DNA of 64,000 nt from JBIOXB01 sp050732395 (GTDB taxonomy: Bacteria > Zhuqueibacterota > Zhuqueibacteria > Zhuqueibacterales > Zhuqueibacteraceae): NCBI GenBank assembly GCA_050732395.1, contig JBOHQX010000332.1, forward strand, positions 1 through 64,000, written 5' to 3'. Below are positions 35,261 through 43,352 of this stretch, in pieces. The position numbers and the translations under genes were made by a program. The notes under the pieces are model-generated. The model ran no database searches, was not told the origin of the DNA, and saw nothing but the letters and a program-made list of their open reading frames with translations. Each line of letters starts with the position of its first letter. Within the stretch, counting starts at the first letter, position 1.

Positions 35261-36664
35261 ATGATGACTCGCCGAGAGTTCATAAAGCGCTTCAAAAAAT
35301 GTGTCAAGGGAATTTTCTTGTTTCAGCTATTTCCATGGAAGACCGTTCGTTCTCGCCTCTTGGCAGGGAATGCTGCATCTACTCCCGCCAGCACGCCGCT
35401 TTCTGAAATATACGTAGCGAGGAATGGCACACCCGAACAAAACATGAAGAGCGTTGTTGCCATGCTGGGCGGGATCGAGAAGATCATTGGTGAGAAGGAT
35501 ATTGTCATCCTGAAACCGAATGCCCAATGGTGGCATCAGGGCATGACCAATACGGATGCCATGAAAGCTTTCATGGACCTGATTCTGGAAATGCCGGGCT
35601 TTGCCGGCGAAATCATCATAGCTGAGAACCACCATCACCAGGTTGATGATGCGCTGGGCTGGACCACGGAACACAGGAATGGCAGCTTCAATTATAACGA
35701 ACTGGTGGATTTCTATCATGCAAAAGGCATACACTGTGTGAGCAAATACCACTGGCACGACGCCGGCCCGAATCCCAAGCCGCGTCAAGGAAATGCAGGA
35801 AATGGCCGTTTGGTTCAAGGTGCAGCCCAAGGTGATGGATATGTCTGGCGCAAGGATTTGGTCTATGAATCGCCAGAAGGTCGCAAATGCATGATGACTT
35901 ATCCCATCTTCACCTCTGCCTACAGTGGTACCACGATTGACTTAAAGGATGGCGCGTGGAAAAATGGAAAATATATCGATACCCCGATCAAATTCGTCAA
36001 TTTTTCCGCTCTCAATCACCATAGTCACTATTGCGGAGCAACAGCTTCGGTTAAGAATTTGATGGGTGTTGTGGATATGACTTGTGGGCATCAGGGACCG
36101 GAGCCGGCGGGATATTGGAATACGCACTACATCGGCATGGAAAGCGCCATCCACAAGCTGGGTGGTCAAATCCGCTATGGCTGCAACAAGTTTGGGCTGG
36201 GCTTCCTGGCGGGATTGTCACATGATTTTTCGGTCAAGGCCGGCACATTCAATTTTCAGTACACCGGCGGTGCGTTGGGATGCTGGATGAGAACCATCCG
36301 GCAGCCGGACCTGAATATCATCACCGCAGAGTGGGTTGGGTATGGCAGCCGGATCGATACCTCGCAGCGGGCTCACACAAGAACGATCTTCGCCTCCAAA
36401 GACCCGATCGCGCTGGACTATCATGCTGCCAAGTACTGTCTGCTTCCGGCCACTTTGGAGCACAGCCATGATGAAAACCTGGCCAACCTGCACAATTCGG
36501 ATCTTCATGACTGGCCGTTCAGAAAATTCCTGGAGGAGTGTCATCGTCAGGGTATCGGAACCTTGCGGGAAGCCGATATGAAGATTCACATCAAAGATTT
36601 TAATGATGCAACTCCACTAAACCCCCTTCTCTGTCCCAACTCGAAAAGGCCGGAAAACCCTTGA
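35261..36664 (+). CDS. DUF362 domain protein with probable Tat signal
   Basis: From ATG 35261 this is a 467-residue protein. TRREFIKRF near the start fits a twin-arginine motif, followed by a short hydrophobic stretch, so export is plausible but weak. The body is DUF362-like: VVAMLGGIEKIIGEKDIVIL, KPNAQWW, GGQIRYG, and FASKDPIALDYHAAKY near residue 390. The function of DUF362 is unsettled; some members carry Fe-S clusters, but I see no ferredoxin Cys motif here. It is placed between the ACP and the hydrolase pair. The stop codon TGA overlaps the TTG start of the next gene (TTGA). Confidence 0.8.
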   Translation: MMTRREFIKRFKKCVKGIFLFQLFPWKTVRSRLLAGNAASTPASTPLSEIYVARNGTPEQNMKSVVAMLGGIEKIIGEKDIVILKPNAQWWHQGMTNTDAMKAFMDLILEMPGFAGEIIIAENHHHQVDDALGWTTEHRNGSFNYNELVDFYHAKGIHCVSKYHWHDAGPNPKPRQGNAGNGRLVQGAAQGDGYVWRKDLVYESPEGRKCMMTYPIFTSAYSGTTIDLKDGAWKNGKYIDTPIKFVNFSALNHHSHYCGATASVKNLMGVVDMTCGHQGPEPAGYWNTHYIGMESAIHKLGGQIRYGCNKFGLGFLAGLSHDFSVKAGTFNFQYTGGALGCWMRTIRQPDLNIITAEWVGYGSRIDTSQRAHTRTIFASKDPIALDYHAAKYCLLPATLEHSHDENLANLHNSDLHDWPFRKFLEECHRQGIGTLREADMKIHIKDFNDATPLNPLLCPNSKRPENP

Positions 36665-37536
36665 GAAAAATCACTAGTGGAGCTGTCGAAGAACCACTTT
36701 TTTTCACTAGTGAAGACCATCCCTTGTTCGGGATTCTACACTATCCGCAGCCAAATGACAACGGCGCAGGCCTGGTCTTTTGCCAGGCATTTGCCGAAGA
36801 GCAGAACATATCCCATCGCATCATGGCCAATTTCGCGCGTGCCCTGGCCGCTGGCGGTTATCACGTGCTGCGCTTTGATTACATGGGATGCGGCGACAGC
36901 AGCGGCGAATCCGGACAAGCCACGATCGCAACCCGGGTCGCCGATGTCTTGAGCAGCATTGCGCTGCTGAAAAAGAAAACCGGTCTGGAAAGAATTGGCC
37001 TCTTAGGCCTCAGGTTAGGGGCAGTCTGCGCTGCCTTGGCCGCTGAAAAGAATCCCGGCATTGCGTTTTTGATCCTTTGCGCCCCAGTCGTTGATGTCAA
37101 GAACTATCTTTGGCAACTTTTGCGCTCCAATGTGGCCGCGCAGATGGTCATCTACGGTGAAATTCGTCATGATCGTGAGCAATTGGTCCAGAATCTGATG
37201 TCCGGGCAGTTGATCAATATAGATGGCTATGACCTTTCCAAGGAGTTTTATCAGGAGGCGATCCAGGCCGGCTTGGCGGACGCCCTCACGCAATTTCCTG
37301 GCTCGGCCTTGCTAGTGGATATATCCGAAAAGGCCAGGCTGGTAGATCTAGCCTTGGCAAAAATTGCGCAATCGCAAAAGAATGGCAAAGCGATCGAGGT
37401 GATTCAGGCCTCTGCACCAGCGTTCTGGATTGAACCAAAATCTTATGTGGCTCGCACCGATGATCTATACTCCAAAACGATTGCATGGCTTGATCATGTA
37501 ACCAACCGTTCAGATGGAATACCCCATAAAGCTTAG
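36661..37536 (+). CDS. Alpha/beta hydrolase, XrtA-associated ortholog-2 type, Arg at nucleophile position (copy A)
   Basis: This 291-residue alpha/beta-hydrolase-fold protein resembles hydrolase ortholog 2 of exosortase A loci. The nucleophile elbow is GLRLG, so the usual Ser is Arg118. GCGDSSGE near residue 77 matches the conserved turn of the fold. Without a nucleophile it is probably not an active esterase; it may be a partner of the Cys-hydrolase encoded next. The start is TTG 36661, overlapping the stop of the DUF362 gene; the next Met is at residue 55, too far in. It overlaps the following gene by 23 bases. The paralog is at 48992. Confidence 0.85.
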   Translation: MRKITSGAVEEPLFFTSEDHPLFGILHYPQPNDNGAGLVFCQAFAEEQNISHRIMANFARALAAGGYHVLRFDYMGCGDSSGESGQATIATRVADVLSSIALLKKKTGLERIGLLGLRLGAVCAALAAEKNPGIAFLILCAPVVDVKNYLWQLLRSNVAAQMVIYGEIRHDREQLVQNLMSGQLINIDGYDLSKEFYQEAIQAGLADALTQFPGSALLVDISEKARLVDLALAKIAQSQKNGKAIEVIQASAPAFWIEPKSYVARTDDLYSKTIAWLDHVTNRSDGIPHKA

Positions 37537-38473
37537 AAACAAGAATAACCGTGCCTTGTTTGGTGTAATCCATCAGCCGGATCTACAACCCGCACGAAAG
37601 ATCGGTATCGTCTTTCTATGTGCGGGCTTGAAGCACAGAGTAGGGCCTCATCGCTTGTACGTGAAAATGGCCAGGTGGCTATGCGAAAGAGGCTATTATT
37701 GCTTTCGTGTTGATCCCGAAGGCCTCGGCGATAGCGAAGGAGAAATTGAAAATGGCCGCGTCGTCGATCTTTGGAGGACGATTCAGAATGGGAGATTTGT
37801 GGCGGACGCCAGGGCCGCGGTCGACGCTTTCCACGAGAGGACGGCAGTCGATAAATTGATTCTGACCGGTCTCTGCGGCGGAGCAATTACCGCGCTATTG
37901 ACGGCCGCCGCTGACAAAAGAGTGGATGCCCTGATCTTTCTCGGCATGCCGATATATTTCGATGGCACAGCAAAGAACGACACGCCGGAGGTCTCACAAG
38001 AACTGGCCAAGGTGTACTTGCGGGCATACTTGCAAAAGATTTTCAAAGTTGAATTCCTGAAAAGACTGCTGCTCCTGCGCACCGATTACCGGCTGCTTTT
38101 TCAGACCTTGAAATCCGCGGCTTCTGTTAGGTTGAAACCGAAGGTATTCAGGCCAGTTGAGGAATTTTCCTGGGGGGAGGGCGCGGATTTCAATTACCTG
38201 TTTCTCGAGGCCTACGTGAAAATGGTCGAAGCCGGCCATGAAATGCTGTTCCTCTTCGGTGAAAATGACATTCTGGTCGGCCCGTTCCGGACGAAATTCA
38301 AAGACGGTTTTCTGGAGGCCAATCCCAGATACAAGGCCGGTTGTGACATTCACCTCGTCAAAAACGCCAATCATCAGTTGTCGCTTCCAGAGTGGCAGGG
38401 TGACGGTTTTGCGATCGTGCTGCAATGGCTGGAGAACCGATACGGCAAACTATACGGCAGTTCCAGCATTTGA
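37514..38473 (+). CDS. Alpha/beta hydrolase, XrtA-associated ortholog-1 type, Cys nucleophile (copy A)
   Basis: This 319-residue alpha/beta hydrolase has the elbow GLCGG with Cys121 in place of Ser. Candidate Asp (in GENDILV) and His (in NANHQLS) complete a Cys-Asp-His triad. The family occurs in exosortase A EPS loci next to the Arg-type hydrolase, as here. A Cys nucleophile beside an ACP gene suggests an acyltransferase or thioesterase that takes an acyl or aminoacyl group from the carrier. The gene starts inside the previous one (23-base overlap). The paralog is at 49809. Confidence 0.88.
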   Translation: MEYPIKLRNKNNRALFGVIHQPDLQPARKIGIVFLCAGLKHRVGPHRLYVKMARWLCERGYYCFRVDPEGLGDSEGEIENGRVVDLWRTIQNGRFVADARAAVDAFHERTAVDKLILTGLCGGAITALLTAAADKRVDALIFLGMPIYFDGTAKNDTPEVSQELAKVYLRAYLQKIFKVEFLKRLLLLRTDYRLLFQTLKSAASVRLKPKVFRPVEEFSWGEGADFNYLFLEAYVKMVEAGHEMLFLFGENDILVGPFRTKFKDGFLEANPRYKAGCDIHLVKNANHQLSLPEWQGDGFAIVLQWLENRYGKLYGSSSI

Positions 38474-38474
38474 T

Positions 38475-40682
38475 ATGGCAAGCGAATCCAAAATCCGGCT
38501 TTTGCACGTTGTCAGCGGGATAGCCCTGGCCGGAACGGAATACAACGTGATCAAGCTCGTCAACCGCCTGGATCGAAGCCGCTTTCTTCCCGCCATTGCG
38601 GGTCTCCAAGTCGCCCCGGCCGGGGCAAGAGAACACGTTGCTGACGATGTGGAAACTTTCGAGCTTGCCAAAGGCCACGGATTTCAGCTCAAGCTCATCC
38701 TGCAATTGGCGGAAATTTTCCGGCGCCAGCGTATCGATATCGTGCACTCTCACAACTGGACAACGTTTCTCTATGCCGTTTTAGCCGCGCGCCTAGCCGC
38801 AGTGCCAGTGATCCTTCACGGCGAACATGGGCGTGATACCGAGCAATACGAGCACAATTGGAAGAGGTCGTGGTTGCGTAAATATCTTGCTTCGTGTTGT
38901 GACCAACTCACCGCGGTTTCCACTGATATTGCAGAACTTCTCCGTCATACTTGGGGTGTGCCGGAGGGGAAGATTTCCCTGATTCCCAACGGTGTCATGC
39001 TCGATAAATTCAAGTTGGTGCGAGATCGCGGTCCGGCCAAGCGTGCATTGGGAATCGCGACGCATGTTCCAACGATCGGCGCCGTGATCGGATACATTCG
39101 CCCGGTTAAGGATTTACCGAATTTGTTCAGGGCCTTTGCTCTCGTTCGTCAAAAGGTTCCGGAAGCGCAGTTGTTGGTGGTCGGGCATGCCCCGGACTTG
39201 CAACAATTTGAAGACCTGGCCAGCGACCTGGCGATCGCCGGCGCCGTTCACTTTCTGGGCAAACGCTCCGACATCCACGACGTCATGCCCGCCTTCGACG
39301 TCTATGTGAACAGCTCCATCTACGAAGGCATGTCGAATACGATTCTCGAAGCGATGGCCAGCGGTGTGCCGGTGGTCGCGACAGCGGTGGGCGGAACGCC
39401 TGCTATTGTATCCGACGGCATGAATGGCGCCCTTGTTCCGCCCAAGTCGCCGGAGCTCATGAGCGAAACAATCGCGCACCTGCTTGAGAACGAAAACAAA
39501 CGCAAAGCCATGACTCAGGCGGGACGACTGTATATTGAGCGCCATCACAGCTTCCAGGAAACTCTGAGACAGTATGAAGTGCTGTATCTCGAGTTAGCGC
39601 ACCAGAAACTTCATTCGTTTCGCCTGCGGCAGCCCAAGCAGTTCCTGAAGGCTTCTTGGGGAAACACGTGGTATAATCTAGGGGCTCTCAAATGGCGGGG
39701 AAAAATAGGACAGCGGCCGCTTTACATCATAAACTATCACCGTGTACTGCACGCGCACGTGCTGCCGCACTATCTTTTCACAGCGATGGCGGTAACGGTG
39801 CGCGCCTTTACCAAGCAGATGGAATTCTTTCGTCAGCAATGTCGCGTCCTCTCCCTCACGGAAGCCTTGCAGATCCTGGCAAACGATTTGCCCATACCCG
39901 AACGCGCTATTGTGTTGACGTTCGATGATGGTTACCGCGAGCTCTATACCGTGGTCAGACCGATTTTGGAAAAGTATCGATTGCCGGTCACAGTATTTTT
40001 GCCCTCGGGTCTGATCGGGACGGACACGCAGTTGTGGTTTGACGCAGTAGGCCAGCGTTTGCAGACGGCGGATCTGCAGGAGTTGACTCTCCGCGACGAT
40101 TTGCCCGAAGAAGCCGTCGCGAGCCTTCGGTTCCTGCGCAACCTGCCGCGCGACCGGCGCCAAGCCTCGGCACGCACCGCCGTGAAAAAAATCTCCGAGC
40201 TTCATCCCGATTTGAGAAAAGCGGTTGTTGACGAGGTGATGAAGCTTCAGCCCATACCAAATGACGCCCCGGACAACGCTTTGCTCGACTGGGACATGAT
40301 CAGGGAAATGCAAAGTACGGGTTTGTTTGCCTTCGGATCTCATTCGATCACTCATCCGCGGCTTGATTTATTGCCGGAAAAAGACTTGGACGAGGAGATC
40401 GGGCTTTCTCAACAAGTGCTCGAGGTAGGGCTCAATCATCCGGTTGAATTTTTTTCCTATCCCTGGGGCTGTTATAACGACTTGGTCATCAAAAAAGTCC
40501 GGCAATTTGGTTATCGCTGCGCCGTCGCTCTCACTGATGCTCCCAACTATTCCAAAGCAGGGTTATTTGCGCTCAAACGCCTGGATGCAGGGTTTTTAAC
40601 ACTGAACGATTCTTTTCACAAGGGCACTATGGTAGCCGAGTTGACTGGCCTGAATCGATTTTGGCGCGCTTTTCTTCGGTAG
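38475..40682 (+). CDS. Fused glycosyltransferase (GT4) and NodB polysaccharide deacetylase
   Basis: From ATG 38475, two bases after the previous stop, this is a 735-residue two-domain protein. Residues 1 to about 375 are a GT4 enzyme close to TIGR03088 (stp2) of XrtA loci: HSHNWTTFLYAVLAARLAAV, HGEHGRD, and SIYEGMSNTILEAMASGVPV. Residues about 425-735 are a NodB deacetylase: LTFDDGY (481-487) supplies the catalytic and metal Asp, and HSITHP (His623, His627) the metal histidines. XrtA loci usually encode these as separate proteins. The fusion suggests that a newly added N-acetyl sugar is deacetylated at once. No stop or frame break separates the halves. Confidence 0.9.
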   Translation: MASESKIRLLHVVSGIALAGTEYNVIKLVNRLDRSRFLPAIAGLQVAPAGAREHVADDVETFELAKGHGFQLKLILQLAEIFRRQRIDIVHSHNWTTFLYAVLAARLAAVPVILHGEHGRDTEQYEHNWKRSWLRKYLASCCDQLTAVSTDIAELLRHTWGVPEGKISLIPNGVMLDKFKLVRDRGPAKRALGIATHVPTIGAVIGYIRPVKDLPNLFRAFALVRQKVPEAQLLVVGHAPDLQQFEDLASDLAIAGAVHFLGKRSDIHDVMPAFDVYVNSSIYEGMSNTILEAMASGVPVVATAVGGTPAIVSDGMNGALVPPKSPELMSETIAHLLENENKRKAMTQAGRLYIERHHSFQETLRQYEVLYLELAHQKLHSFRLRQPKQFLKASWGNTWYNLGALKWRGKIGQRPLYIINYHRVLHAHVLPHYLFTAMAVTVRAFTKQMEFFRQQCRVLSLTEALQILANDLPIPERAIVLTFDDGYRELYTVVRPILEKYRLPVTVFLPSGLIGTDTQLWFDAVGQRLQTADLQELTLRDDLPEEAVASLRFLRNLPRDRRQASARTAVKKISELHPDLRKAVVDEVMKLQPIPNDAPDNALLDWDMIREMQSTGLFAFGSHSITHPRLDLLPEKDLDEEIGLSQQVLEVGLNHPVEFFSYPWGCYNDLVIKKVRQFGYRCAVALTDAPNYSKAGLFALKRLDAGFLTLNDSFHKGTMVAELTGLNRFWRAFLR

Positions 40683-40686
40683 TAGT

Positions 40687-41922
40687 TTGGAGAAGAAAAA
40701 CATTGCGACAAGGAAAGTTTTTCCGGATTCAGCCCGGGATGATGTTCCAGCAGTCGTGTTAGGTCTGGGTGTTAATGGCCTTGGAGTGGTCAGAAGCCTG
40801 GGCCGAAAAGCCGTGCCCGTCATTGGAATTTACTCACGATTTCACGAAGCCGGGCGTTTTTCAAAATACTGTAAAATCGCCAAGCGGCTGGCTTTGGAAT
40901 GCAATCAAGCAAGCTTCCTTGACGAATTGATGCGCCTTGGGCAAGGACTGAATCGCCCACCACTGTTGCCTACCAGCGATGAGTCTCTGTATTTCATTTC
41001 AGATCATCGGAAGTCGCTCGAGCGATATTACAGATTTAATATTCCCGATCTTCAGACCTTGGAGATGATCATTAAGAAAAACGGAACGCAAGTGCTGGCA
41101 GAGCGTTGCGGCGTTCCGATTCCAAGAACCCATTTTCTCCAAACCTCGGAAGAACTGAAATCTATTTGCGGCGAGATGAATTTTCCCTGCATCATCAAGC
41201 CGCTAGATACCTTTTCTGTGAAATTTTTCGAAAGCGCCAAGAATGTCATCGTGGCTGACCCCGGCCAGCTCAGGGCTTTCTATCAAATTCATCCGCATTT
41301 CCTCGGACAAACGATCGTGCAGGAGATCATTCGCGGCGGTGACGGCCACATTTTTGTGTGTGCGGCCTATTTCTCCGCCAGTTCTGAGCCGTTGGCGATT
41401 TATACCGGCTGCAAGCTCCGCCAGTATCCACCGGATTATGGCGTCACCTGTCTGGGTGAGAGTATCTACCTGCCAGAATTAGAGGCAACGACGGTGCAGT
41501 TTCTAAAACAGATCGGATTTAGAGGATTGGTGGCCGCCGAATTTGTGAGGGACCGGAAAAGCGGTTCCTTCTATTTTATCGAGCTCAACGCGCGAAGTTA
41601 TTACCACAACCAGCTCTTCACCGATTGCGGCGTCAATCTGGCTTACATTGCTTATCAGGATCTGCTGGGAGAAAAAATAGAGCCTCTGCGTTTCAGACAA
41701 AAGCAGGGAATTCGGTGGCTGGATTTTCAGCGCGATCTCAGTTCTTGCTGGCGTAAGCGCAAACAGGGAGAGATGACCTGGGGAGTATGGTTCCGCACCA
41801 TTTTACGAGCGCGTTCATTTGCCTATTACGATCGCAAGGACTTGAAGCCTTTTCTCTTTGCGGTATTTCTCTTTGTCAGGATGCTGCTCCAAAAAGCCAA
41901 CGAGGGGTTTAGGGATTTTTGA
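40687..41922 (+). CDS. ATP-grasp carboxylate-amine ligase family protein
   Basis: This 411-residue protein opens with a pre-ATP-grasp Rossmann-like part (VVLGLGVNGLGVVRSLG), then an ATP-grasp domain (NFPCIIKPLD, IVQEIIRGGDGHIFV, and FIELNARSYYHNQLFTDCG near residue 300). The family joins a carboxyl to an amine or thiol with acyl-phosphate chemistry. Together with two ACPs in the locus it is a candidate to load an amino acid on a carrier or form an amide on a sugar. The start is TTG 40687; no ATG is available nearby. A C-terminal hydrophobic stretch (FLFAVFLFVRMLL) hints at membrane contact. Confidence 0.8.
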   Translation: MEKKNIATRKVFPDSARDDVPAVVLGLGVNGLGVVRSLGRKAVPVIGIYSRFHEAGRFSKYCKIAKRLALECNQASFLDELMRLGQGLNRPPLLPTSDESLYFISDHRKSLERYYRFNIPDLQTLEMIIKKNGTQVLAERCGVPIPRTHFLQTSEELKSICGEMNFPCIIKPLDTFSVKFFESAKNVIVADPGQLRAFYQIHPHFLGQTIVQEIIRGGDGHIFVCAAYFSASSEPLAIYTGCKLRQYPPDYGVTCLGESIYLPELEATTVQFLKQIGFRGLVAAEFVRDRKSGSFYFIELNARSYYHNQLFTDCGVNLAYIAYQDLLGEKIEPLRFRQKQGIRWLDFQRDLSSCWRKRKQGEMTWGVWFRTILRARSFAYYDRKDLKPFLFAVFLFVRMLLQKANEGFRDF

Positions 41923-41981
41923 CTTATGCAATATGAGCCGGGCGCAGGTCTCGATCATCCGAATCATTTACCGCTTGGAGA

Positions 41982-43331
41982 ATGAAAAAGTTAACTCATT
42001 GGCGAAGCTCTAAGCTCTCAATCTGGACGGGCCTGCATGGTTATTCGGCCAAAGAGGTTATGCATCACTATCACCGCTTTTTAGAGTGCCAATGGAGGCC
42101 TACCGAATCAATTCTAAATCTTCAGTGGAAGTGCTTGCAAAAACTTTTGGCGCATGCCTATGAGCAAGTGCCGTATTATAGAAAACTCTTTGACTGCAAC
42201 GGTCTGGCCCCACAAGATATCAAGACGCCCGAAGATTTCCGCAAGATTCCCCTGTTGAGCAAAGGAATTGTACAAGAGCACAGGGAACATCTCATCGCCC
42301 GGGATCATCGTGGTATCCAATTGACCCCGGTGGCTTCCGGAGGATCGACCGGCCAGCCTACCCGTTTATATAAACATCCGGCCAAGCGGGCAATTGAAGT
42401 AGCGGACACTTGGGGCTATCATCAATGGATGGGTTGGCAAGTGGGAGATCGTTCCATGCGCTTGTGGGGGTCCTTGGATCCGGAGAATTTCAAGAGAAAA
42501 ACCTACCGCCGGCTGGCGCAATTTTGCACACAAGAGATCTGCTCGAATGTACATCAGATAGATGAAGCGGCAATGAAAAAAATTGCAGATCGCATGCAGC
42601 GCTTCAAGCCGAAGATTTTGATTGGCTACACCAATGCCCTGTTTACCCTGGCTACCCATCTTCTTGAACAACGCCGTTCCATTACCGGCCTCCTTGGGGT
42701 TGTAACCACCGCCGAGACATTATTCCCCTACCAGAGGGAATTAATCGAAAAGGCATTTGGCTGCCGCGTGTTTAACCGCTATGCCTCCCAAGAGATCGGG
42801 CAACTGGCGGGTGAGTGCTCCGAGGGAAACCTTCACCTGAATATACAGAATGTCTACTTTGAGTTTTGGGGAGAGGCGGACCCAGTTTCAGCGGGGATGC
42901 TGGGAAGTGTTGTGGTGACGGATTTGAACAACTACGCCATGCCCTTTATCCGCTATCAGCTAGGGGACATCGGGGTTGCTGCTGCCCACTCTTGTTCCTG
43001 TGGCAGGGGATTGCCGGTCATCGGTGAACTCAAAGGCCGGTTGAGTGACGTTATTGTCACGCCCGATAAGCGCTACATCTTTGCGGACGACATAGCGGAG
43101 ATCTTTTATCCGCTGAATGGCATCAAGCAGTTTCAAGTGATTCAGGAGAATCGGGAGAATGTGACGGTAAAGATCGTCAAAAATGGCGAAGCGGATTCTC
43201 ATGAGGTCGTCAAACGACTGCAAGGAGCAGTGGGTGCAAAGATGACGGTTAAGCTCGAGGTTGTTCACAACCTCCCAGTTCTTCCATCCGGCAAGCATCG
43301 GATCTGCATCTCTCGTATCTGTCAGAATTAG
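41982..43331 (+). CDS. PaaK/CapK-like adenylate-forming enzyme
   Basis: This 449-residue protein belongs to the phenylacetate-CoA ligase-like group (CapK type) of adenylating enzymes, often found in capsule loci. Visible motifs are SGGSTGQPTRLY (P-loop like, near 112), YASQEIGQLAGEC, FIRYQLGDIG, and GRLSDVIVTPDKRY. A C-terminal swinging domain follows (IKQFQVIQENRENVTVKIV). It would activate a carboxylic acid as an acyl-adenylate. It has no fused carrier protein; one of the two free ACPs may be its acceptor. Confidence 0.88.
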   Translation: MKKLTHWRSSKLSIWTGLHGYSAKEVMHHYHRFLECQWRPTESILNLQWKCLQKLLAHAYEQVPYYRKLFDCNGLAPQDIKTPEDFRKIPLLSKGIVQEHREHLIARDHRGIQLTPVASGGSTGQPTRLYKHPAKRAIEVADTWGYHQWMGWQVGDRSMRLWGSLDPENFKRKTYRRLAQFCTQEICSNVHQIDEAAMKKIADRMQRFKPKILIGYTNALFTLATHLLEQRRSITGLLGVVTTAETLFPYQRELIEKAFGCRVFNRYASQEIGQLAGECSEGNLHLNIQNVYFEFWGEADPVSAGMLGSVVVTDLNNYAMPFIRYQLGDIGVAAAHSCSCGRGLPVIGELKGRLSDVIVTPDKRYIFADDIAEIFYPLNGIKQFQVIQENRENVTVKIVKNGEADSHEVVKRLQGAVGAKMTVKLEVVHNLPVLPSGKHRICISRICQN

Positions 43332-43352
43332 GAAAACATAAGCCTCGTTGAT

